Shown piece by piece: positions 56,709 through 64,000 of a stretch of 64,000 nucleotides of DNA. This DNA is from Calcarisporiella thermophila CBS 279.70. Taxonomy: Eukaryota > Calcarisporiellomycota. The first letter of the stretch is position 1. Each line of letters begins with the position of its first letter. Location of the stretch: the NCBI RefSeq assembly GCF_041956535.1, contig NW_027192194.1:1209531-1273530 (forward strand). The letters are read 5' to 3'. Below the pieces are notes generated by a model, which was not told the origin of the DNA, did no database searches, and was given only the letters and a program-made list of their open reading frames with translations. Both the position numbers and the translations under genes were made by a program.

Positions 56709-58641
56709 TCAAGATATTGCTGGCCGTAGTAATTTCCCATTCTTGCCCGCCATTGCAGCATCGAAATCTGAATCGGATTCAGAGTCTCCCGAATCACTAG
56801 TGGTGGAAGAGTCTGAATCAGAAGTCGAATCGTCATCTTCAGAGTCTGGCTCGTTTCCCTCCACATAGTCGCTATCCGATTCGTCGTCGTCATCGTCGTC
56901 ATCGCCAAAGGTGTACTCATTACTAACTGGTTTTTGTGAAAGGTTCAGAAGCTGAGGTTCTGGTCGAGATGACACCTCTGATGACGCGAGGGCACATTCG
57001 TTGTCCTCTGACCTGGATGCTATGGTAGATGGCGGGGCCACTGGAAGAATGTTGCGCGAGTCCTCTACAGCTACTGGTATACTGTGAGAAGACTGAACAT
57101 TGGTGGCAGAGTTCGCGCATGAGCTCTGCTCCATAGAGATGTTGCACGAAGAACCGGAGCTCGAGGACTCAGTCAACATGCTCTCGTTATCGGAATCTGA
57201 ATCATCTTGATCATCAAAGTCACCGTTGAAATCAGCATCATCTTCATCGTCCTCATCATTTGAAGCAATATCCGCAATGGTAAATTGATAGCGCAAAGAG
57301 CCGGAGCTCGAGGACTTAGTCGATATGCTCGTATCATCGGAAACTGAGTCATCATGATCATCAGCGTCACCATTGAAATCAGCATCGTCTTCATCGTCCT
57401 CATCGTTCGAAGGAATATCCGCAATGGTAAATTGATAGCGCAAAGAGCCGGGGCTCGAGGACTCAGTCGACATGCTCTCATCATCGGAATCTGAATCATC
57501 TTGATCATCAAAGTCACCATTGAAATCAGCATCGTCTTCATCATCCTCATCGTTCGAAGGAATATCCGCAATGGTAAATTGATAGCGCAAAGAGCCGGGG
57601 CTCGAGGACTCAGTCGACATGCTCTCATCATCGGAATCTGAATCATCTTGATCATCAAAGTCACCATTGAAATCAGCATCGTCTTCATCGTCCTCATCAT
57701 TTGAAGCAATATCTGCAATAGTAAATTGATTGTGCGAAGACTGGGGTATCTCGAGACTTTCGCTTAATGTTTCATACACATACATGTCGGTTGCTTCAGA
57801 GTTAATCCGGCGAGATTTTCGATACCTGGTTTCCGAGAAATCTGAGGAATCTGAATCGCTTTCCATGGATAATACAGAGAGTCGTTTATGGTCACCAGCA
57901 GCAATAGCCCTTTCCATCTCATAAGTCTCGCACTCTTCAGCCAGTTCACGAAAACACTCAATCCTGTCCACTTTTTCCTATAATCATTTTTTTTAAAAAA
58001 AGGCTATTAACATATGCATCAACAAACGCAATTCTAATAAATGTATTATATACTTTAGTTACTGATCCATCTTCCCACCGAATATCATATGTGATTCTTC
58101 CACTAGGAGAGAGCGTACGGCCCACAATCGCTTTTGCTTTCCTCTTGCTATCTGTGTTCGTCCTGCCTCTTGCATCCAGTTGCTGATGAGACAGTTCTTC
58201 TTTCGCTTCTTCGAGTTTTGTTCCACTGGCTGCATCCCTCGTTTCAGGAGTTTGCGTAGATTGCCTCTCGACTTTTGCTTTATGGATCTCAATCCAAACC
58301 TCCTGCTGTGGTGCTTGTTCATAAAATTGTATCCCATTCTCTTCACCATCTTTTTTAATTTGGCTCGATGCCCACCACCACCATCCAGGGCTTTGTTTCA
58401 AATTAAATCGATCGCATAAATATTCGATCGTCTCCCGCTTTTCCTCTCTTTTCAAAAAAGGAGAAGTAAGGCGTCGTTTTGCAGCAGCACAGTATCCATT
58501 TGGCCCTTCTCGTGAGATCTCCTCGGCGAGCTTGTCCATTATTTGCGCGTAGAGTTGCGGTGACATAAGATCGTTTGGATCGGAATTTGCAGATTTATTG
58601 GTATCAGAGCCTTCTACGATTCCTGGAGATGCGTCTTTCAT
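56709..58641 (-). CDS. Acidic tandem-repeat protein with chromodomain-like segment
   Basis: Function unknown. Two exons, starting MKDASPGIVEGSD at 58641, with an intron of about 72 bp (about 57969-58053). The first 130 residues are helical and contain a W-rich block (GWWWWASSQIKKDG). The splice joins a segment that resembles a chromodomain: GRTLSPSGRITYDIRWEDGS, then VTKEKVDRIECFRELAEECE, compatible with the pattern of strands, W-x-D-G and a closing acidic helix. That likeness is an inference. The C-terminal half is extremely acidic: four 49-residue repeats beginning QFTIADI, each with Asp/Glu runs and a Ser-rich end, then two more Asp/Ser/Glu tracts (near 56770-56910). Serines in acidic context are good casein kinase 2 sites. 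A nuclear chromatin or histone-handling role would fit, but is unproven. Confidence 0.75.
57155..57742 (-). repeat. Four tandem 147-bp coding repeats
   Basis: The same landmark (start of the TCCGCAATGG-type stretch) recurs at 57271, 57418, 57565 and 57712, exactly 147 bp apart, so each unit is 49 codons. Units keep the reading frame. The two middle units are almost identical, while the outer ones carry several changes (Ala for Pro after QFTIADI, other changes in the acid run). This fits unequal crossing over within the gene. Confidence 0.95.
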
Positions 58642-59947
58642 TATGCCTTTTAATATATCTACGCAATTTTACAACATTCAATTCCAGCAGATGGAGATTA
58701 GAATTTAAAATCAGAGTTTATAATCGCGTACAATGGAAAATGGAGAATTACCTTTGAAGTACTTGAGAAAACACCCAAATAAGGTATAAAGCTGACCAGA
58801 CAACGAAAATAGAGTGTACGACAAAATTCATTGATCATTACGTCACCATAATTTTAGGTCTAATGGAGAGAGAAATCAACGTTTGATGATACTGGAGGGA
58901 TTACTTGCAGTAAAGTCTACTTCAAGCGGCTTTTTATAGATTGCAAGTCCAACTTTGCTCCAGCAGGGTCTTTGGGCTCATATGCTCGCAAAGAGCCTGA
59001 ATTGTATTATTATTATATTATTGTCACAATGAGCAGCTAGCAGTTTAGTTATTCAATTGGAATCATGATATAACACTTTATAAACAATATGCTTACACAG
59101 CCCGAATTGCAGTCATAATGAACACGCCGCTGTGGCAAAAGAGGCTCAGAGCTCTTCAGAGAACTGGGTTTAGTGGGAATCAGGAGGAAATGTATCTCGA
59201 GTCTATTCCATGACTCCGATTGACAAGTTCGCCACCTGCCAAAACAGTCGAAATCTTATTCAAATAGACAGCAAATGCAATGGAGAATATCCATTATATT
59301 AGAATAGAATTCAAGTCCATACATATTCGATATTGCTGTAAGGGTTTGCAGCTTTACTTCTAGAATCGTTAAAACCTCAAGGGCAATCTCGTTTTGAGTG
59401 TCGGCTGAAACGTGGGGATAGAAATGTGGAAAATTAACCGCATGCTGTTCCGGGATGTAGCCATCTGCAGGGCTGTCTAGTTCGACCCGTTTTACGCGCG
59501 TGTTCGAGCTATGGTGACATCAATGAATGGTCAAGATCACGTGACCGACATCACTTCATCTGCAACTACGCCACTCGACCAGTCCTAATTGCCTCACTCG
59601 CCTTGGTTCAAGAGCAAGAGTGTTCAACGCAATTGTCGTGTGGATGCGAAGCGAGAACGAAGGATTTGGTGCCTGGTGATTTGCAAACCCATTCTATTTC
59701 TAGGACAAACTATACAAGATTTTTGGAGATTGGCTTCAAGGTAATTTCTTCAACTGCCACTTCGATGCAACTCCCATTACAAAATGACAGCCAGCACTAT
59801 GCGGCTACGGCCCAGATTATGCTGATCAGATGTTGTATTTGTACTTAGTTATACTTAGAGAATGAAACGGACTGTCGACTGAATTGACTCGCGATATCCA
59901 AATCAGAACGATTACCTTATTGCTTTAATCAGTATATTAAGTAAATA
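58642..59947. other. Intergenic, about 1.3 kb
   Basis: Divergent region between the acidic repeat gene (minus) and the SMI1/KNR4-like gene (plus). It has short TATTAT-type simple sequence near 59007-59022. Open frames, including an 81-codon one at 59603, have no recognisable features. Confidence 0.55.
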
Positions 59948-61030
59948 ATGCCAGGTGTATCCATTGAAGGGTTGAAAACACGCGTGCGTATTGTTAAATT
60001 CCGACTTCGAGAACATTCAATAATACTTCGATCTACTAAATCCGAGCGAGAAGTGAGAAATTTTGAGCGAGATCATTTTATACGGTGAGTTCGTGCTTGA
60101 GCTCTCCGCATGTTGCATTTCATGGGACTGATTTAGTGATTATGCTAGACTACCTGAAGAGTATCGTATGTTTATTTTTGGTACGCACTTTTTATTAGGG
60201 TGGGTATTTTGAAGGCGGATGCTTATTCTATCTCCCTTTCCCTATTGTTAGATGTTGCGAATGGAGGCAAAATAGGACCGTGCTGTGCAGATGGTCTCCT
60301 TCAACTTGGTGCTGTTCCCACACGTTATATTCAGACGCGCGAACGAGTTCTTGCTGACATGCAGCGGCCCTTCCCTCTGACAATGGCTACTGACATATCT
60401 CGGAATGATCCACAGTTCGCGCAGGTCGCGTGCGGATTTCTCCTGCTTGGTCGAGGACTACAGCGGTTTCGCCGGTCAGGCGCTGGGCGGGATGCATTTT
60501 GGATTCTCGTGGTAGAAGGTGCCTGCAGGGGAGAGGTGTGGTGGCAAGACGACCTGGGTTTCCGCCCTTGCGAACCGCGGAGACATTTTTTAGATTGGCT
60601 AGAGTATTGGCTTGATGGCGGGCGGGATTATTTTGGGAAAGCGGGTGTAGAGAACGGGGTTTTAGGAGAAGGGACTGGTCCAGTGAGGAGTATCGTTGGC
60701 GACGATGTCATGGATGGCATGGAAGAGGACGAGGAGGAGAATGGGGAGAACGAGGAGGATGAAAACGAGGATGACGAGGACGAGGATGAGGAGGGTGATT
60801 TCTATGTTGAGGAAGGGGACGAGGATGATGAAACAGACGAGGATAGTGAGGACGAGGACGAAGATGAAGGATATTCGGAAGAATCGGATCATGACGTCGG
60901 CATAGGCTTAGGGACAGAGAATAGCGATAGCCTTGTCTGGGAGGAAGAGGGTGATGAAGAGACGAACGACGGGTACCTCCCAGAGGCAAGTGAAGTGAAC
61001 ACTGGGGAGCGGAACCGACTGCTCGTGTAA
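59948..61030 (+). CDS. SMI1/KNR4 (SUKH)-domain protein with acidic tail, 319 aa
   Basis: SMI1/KNR4-fold protein. Fungal members coordinate cell-wall and signalling proteins; bacterial SUKH proteins are mainly immunity proteins. Exons 59948-60084, 60137-60180 and 60252-61030 sum to 320 codons. The fold signature is assembled only with both introns removed: ARLPEEYRMFIFDVANGGKI then GPCCADGLLQLG, matching the family pattern LPeeyr..l..vaNGG..GP..GL..L. Later come GFLLLGRGLQRFRR, DAFWILVVEGACRGEVWWQD and HFLDWLEYWLDGG, the usual core end (G...l.v.G..rG.vW, then F..WL..WL). From about residue 220 the tail is nearly all Asp and Glu. The start is the first ATG of an exon of good coding quality (MPGVSIEGLKTRV). 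Confidence 0.85.
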
Positions 61031-62089
61031 ATTTCATCTGTGTATTTGTGATGCGGCCCAGGACTAATTACTCCAATATTGAAGAAATCTATGTTTCGAT
61101 AACATGTCTAGAACTGTACAGCTATGCTTCTGTTTTTTTTTCTCTCTTGCAGTTTATTTTAAGCCTTCATTTAATATACGGATCGATTTTATTTTATTTT
61201 TGGATTTTGTTTTGTTTTGCCAAAATGACAGATAACGGAGGACGCTTGAAGTGCGATGGAGGAGCCCGGCTTAGTACAAGTTGGGCCAGTGTCTCTTGAT
61301 ATTAGAAATGCCCTCGACAACTAATATGCTCCGATTCTACAACCTACAAGGCACACAATGGTTAGGAATCATTTCTTGTCACCTTGAATGTTGGGGGGGG
61401 GGGGATTAGTACTGGAGGCATAGCCGAAATTACTCATGCTTCAAAGCTTATTGCTTGTTTATGTTTATTCCCCCCCGTGCCTTGTGCTAATAAACATACA
61501 TATTAAGGAAGATTCAGAAATTCGGCTCAAGGGATATGAGTGGGCATCCAATGGATTCGAAGTTGCTCGGGTTTGAATACACCGTATGCATCCCGTTTCT
61601 CCACAGCACCTCTTCCTCCTCCCAAGTGCTCAAGAACAATGCCGCCCTCCAACATGCTGCTTTCAATATAACATGGTCCTACATTGCTGCGGTACGATGT
61701 GGCGGGCAGAGATCATTCTAAGATTGGGATTGATGAAAGCAAAACCAGCTAGACAAGAAAAGTGAAAGCTTAACCAGACCCACTTGTCGGCGGGGTTAAG
61801 TTGATCTTGGCGCACATCCGGATCGCAGCCCTTTGCGCTGTTATGGGATGCAATTGCTAATTTTCTTCATTACCTCCGCCTGTGTGGATGGTTTGAATTT
61901 GTTTTAGCATTTCCCAATTAGTAAAATGAAAATTAATACCTAGTGTTTCAGGCTAATGATTTCCTCTTATATACAGAGGGATCGATTTATATTTAATAAG
62001 AGAAAACACAAATAAGATCCTCCCGTTCCAATCCACCATCCCCTCCTTCATCCTACCATTACGCGCCTCCCTCCCTCTGTATCTAATTA
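61031..62089. other. Intergenic, about 1.1 kb
   Basis: 3' flank of the SUKH gene and promoter of the DUF4436-type gene. It has a G10 run at about 61393. No gene was recognised. Confidence 0.55.
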
Positions 62090-63378
62090 ATGGAGTCTGA
62101 GAAAACATTCCATCAGCGGGCATGGTTTCGCCGCACCGTCATAGTGGCCATCCTCGTGGTCATTTGTGCAGGAATCACCATCCCGGTCTACTTCGTGTAC
62201 ATGACGGAGGGTCAAAAGTTCCAGAGTTTTGTTGAACGAGTCCCCAGTGGAGTCGCAGACTATATCCTAGTTGAGGTAAACTGGAATGCCCTGCGGTCTT
62301 CTCCGCTTCTCCCGCGATAACCTCCGGCCTTTTCTGGTTGCAGGCTACTATAAGCAGTGTCAATTTGGATGATCGAATCTTTAAAGCACACATGGAATTT
62401 ATTCCCCAGGGAAGATTAGCGGGCCCCCACGGGGTTCTGACCGTGCCTGTTAATCTGAATCTATATACGGAGACGGTCGCATTCCCCGCCAATGAAAACA
62501 TGTAATGTCCCGCTTTTCTAACCCGTTTCACTGTCGGCCTAACTCTTGTCCATATTTTTATGGCTATAACAGGAGGACCATTGAGAAGTCATTTTCATAC
62601 TATCAGGGCAACGTCGTCGGCTATCCTTTCGATCAATACAAGGGCTATTTTGAAATGTACGCTCATTTTAGTCAGAACTTATCTCTACTCGTACCGCTCG
62701 GACTCAAGCTGGATGCTTCGCTACATACCTTCAAAGTTACCCCAACCCTGAGGCAGTTTTCTTTCGACACTGAAAAGATCGGAATAGACCTGCTAACAAG
62801 GCGCTCCAACACGACCATCGGGTTCAGTATTTGGGTGCAAATCATCATGTGGGCTCTAGTATGTCTCTCTGTCACTAGGGGGTAGATGCTTCGTTCACCA
62901 GATCTAACTCTGCCTTCTCTCTTTTATTGCCCAGGCTTTGTCACTTGCCTATGTGACTGTCCAGGCCATAGTCAAGCGGCGTCCTGTTGATGCACACTTT
63001 TGCTCCCTGGGAATTGCCATGCTTTTCGCCCTGCCTGCGCTCCGCGAGGCACAGCCGGATATTCCCAAGACGGGATGCGCGGCCGATGTCCTTGGCTATT
63101 ACTGGAACATGGCCATCATTGCGGGCAGCTCCATCATGGTCATGCTTACTTTTGGGCTGAGGTGGAAAAAAGGCGATCCGGAGCACCACCATCACCATGG
63201 TGAGACAATGCCGTCTCGACCAAGGCAAGAGATGGACTACACGGAACGACCCATGACCCATGCATACCCCTATATACCTCCCGAGGGACAAAGATATGCC
63301 CCCTCTTTTGCAAGCTCTTCCTATATTCCAAGGGAAGAATACGAGAAACGCATTTCAAGTCAACGCTCTCTTGTATGA
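62090..63378 (+). CDS. DUF4436-type multi-pass membrane protein
   Basis: Family of unknown function found in fungi and bacteria. Four exons starting MESEKTFHQRAWFRRT. Helix 1 is VIVAILVVICAGITIPVYFVYM. The extracytoplasmic domain (about residues 45-210) includes TISSVNLDDRIFKAHMEFIP and the family's key block VVGYPFDQYKGYFEMYAHF. Three more helices follow: SIWVQIIMWALALSLAYVTV, CSLGIAMLFALPALREAQP and YYWNMAIIAGSSIMVMLTFG. The segment after the second of these, ALPALREAQPDIP..GC..DVLGYYWN, is typical of DUF4436. The C-terminal tail is cytoplasmic and polar, with a His run (EHHHHHGE) and a Tyr/Pro-rich stretch. Introns lie after ADYILVE, PANENM and IIMWAL. Confidence 0.85.
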
Positions 63379-63714
63379 TCACCGTGAGGAACCCGCCTTA
63401 GATAAGGCTCCCTACCTCTTTCGAACGTACTCTATATCCAATCTTCTGTTTCTATTTCCTTCAGCATATTTCTATTTCATTCCTTGCTCCATTCCCATCC
63501 AAATATAGATATCTCAGTTCCATAAGGACTTTCTTTCACTTACTCGCGCTCCCGTTTTCCCATGAGCAACAAAATTAGTCTATTCATCACAAAAACAAAT
63601 GTTCCAGAGGCGTAGATTGCTGCACATATATATATAAAACGACTAAACGTGAAGAAAGAAAGAAAGAAAAGAAGAGAGAAAACAAAGAAAGAAAAAAAAA
63701 AAGTGGTATTAAAG
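63379..63714. other. Convergent 3' flanks
   Basis: Between the DUF4436-type gene (plus) and the aspartic protease (minus). It has an A/G-rich simple tract at 63650-63702. Nothing else was recognised. Confidence 0.6.
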
Positions 63715-64000
63715 CTATGCCTGTGCTGCTGGAGCCAACCCAACCCGTAAATTTCCCACATCATACACGATGTAATGGCTCTTTAAAAAGGCCACGCCCA
63801 AAAGCCAGACGCCATCCTTGGTCCCCACCAGGGATGAAAAGCAATATCCATCTCGGCTCTTCACCTGCTCCCTAATCAGGTCTCTATGGGGAACTTTGAA
63901 CTCCTTGCCGCTTATCCAGAAGGTGAGCTGGCTCTTTGTTTTGGGCGGGTTGCAGGGGACTAGCCAGCCAAGCCGGTCGTCATGAACGGACCCGGGGAAG
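63715..64000 (-). CDS. Pepsin-like aspartic protease, C-terminal part only
   Basis: Family A1 aspartic protease, cut by the right edge of the window, so only the last 94 residues are seen. They include KTKSQLTFWISGKEFKVPHR, SRDGYCFSSLVG and VWLLGVAFLKSHYIVYDVGN followed by LRVGLAPAAQA. The segment W-L-L-G-x-x-F-L-x-x-x-Y-x-V-Y-D-x-G-N-x-R-V-G-x-A is the standard A1 C-terminal signature. Here Val-Ala replaces the usual Asp-x or Asp-Val after Gly. Both catalytic Asp residues lie outside the window. There is no GPI tail after the signature, so a secreted or vacuolar enzyme is more likely than a yapsin. The stop TAG is at 63715-63717. Confidence 0.85.
   Translation of the reverse strand, partial: FPGSVHDDRLGWLVPCNPPKTKSQLTFWISGKEFKVPHRDLIREQVKSRDGYCFSSLVGTKDGVWLLGVAFLKSHYIVYDVGNLRVGLAPAAQA

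Noticed and set aside
59603-59848. 81-codon plus-strand frame
   Set aside because: No recognisable motif and no neighbouring exon; likely chance in the divergent intergenic region.

Overview
The window is eukaryotic nuclear DNA from a fungus. Nearly every gene is broken by short GT-AG introns (mostly about 50-120 bp). Most proteins match universal eukaryotic or fungal families: Sec61 beta, BiP ending in HDEL, ribosomal protein uL1, Vps33, Aar2, Psf3, Ssf1, Yae1, ATP-type PEP carboxykinase and a Pho84-type permease. The mix (a fungal ADAM protease, a GPI-anchored protein resembling a periplasmic solute-binding protein, an SMI1/KNR4 protein, a UBL3-type prenylated ubiquitin-like protein) suggests an early-diverging fungus, possibly Zoopagomycota or Mucoromycota. 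That placement is an inference. Coordinates of spliced genes run from start codon to stop codon and include introns. For several genes I checked that the exon lengths add up to an open frame.

Layout. 1-10.8 kb: a TopBP1/Rad4-like BRCT protein (cut by the window edge), an unknown protein, a UBL3-like protein, a phosphate permease, a Ctr copper transporter and Sec61 beta on the minus strand, then RBM42 on plus and an AEC-type carrier on minus. 11.8-21 kb: a four-finger C2H2 protein, an M1 aminopeptidase and a YML020W-like protein, all minus. 21-27 kb: PEP carboxykinase, Ssf1 and Psf3 on plus, Yae1 on minus. 27-38.3 kb: five genes for predicted secreted or surface proteins (a zinc-protease-like GPI protein, a solute-binding-like GPI protein, an ADAM protease and a small glycine-zipper-like protein), with one tiny cysteine-rich gene among them. 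39-56 kb: uL1, Vps33, a second copy of the tiny cysteine-rich gene, Aar2, BiP, an SDR enzyme, an Mgr3-like TPR protein, an unknown type I membrane protein and a Ydj1-type DnaJ. 56.7-64 kb: an acidic protein with four 49-residue repeats, an SMI1/KNR4-like protein, a DUF4436-type membrane protein and the 3' end of a pepsin-like aspartic protease.

Themes. Several genes belong to the secretory pathway (Sec61 beta, BiP, an ER-type SDR, secreted proteases) and several to nucleolar or RNA work (Ssf1, uL1, Yae1, Aar2, RBM42). Many neighbours are divergent and share short promoters.

The points most worth following up are: (1) two unlinked copies of a 54-56 residue Cys/His protein with the same intron position and phase; (2) two inverted CCAAT-N9-CCACA elements, close to the mammalian ER stress element, upstream of BiP; (3) a Sec61 beta gene whose first coding exon is only the ATG; (4) 14- and 15-nt micro-exons in the DnaJ gene; (5) the cluster of surface and secreted genes.

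I saw no tRNA, rRNA, CRISPR or transposon.
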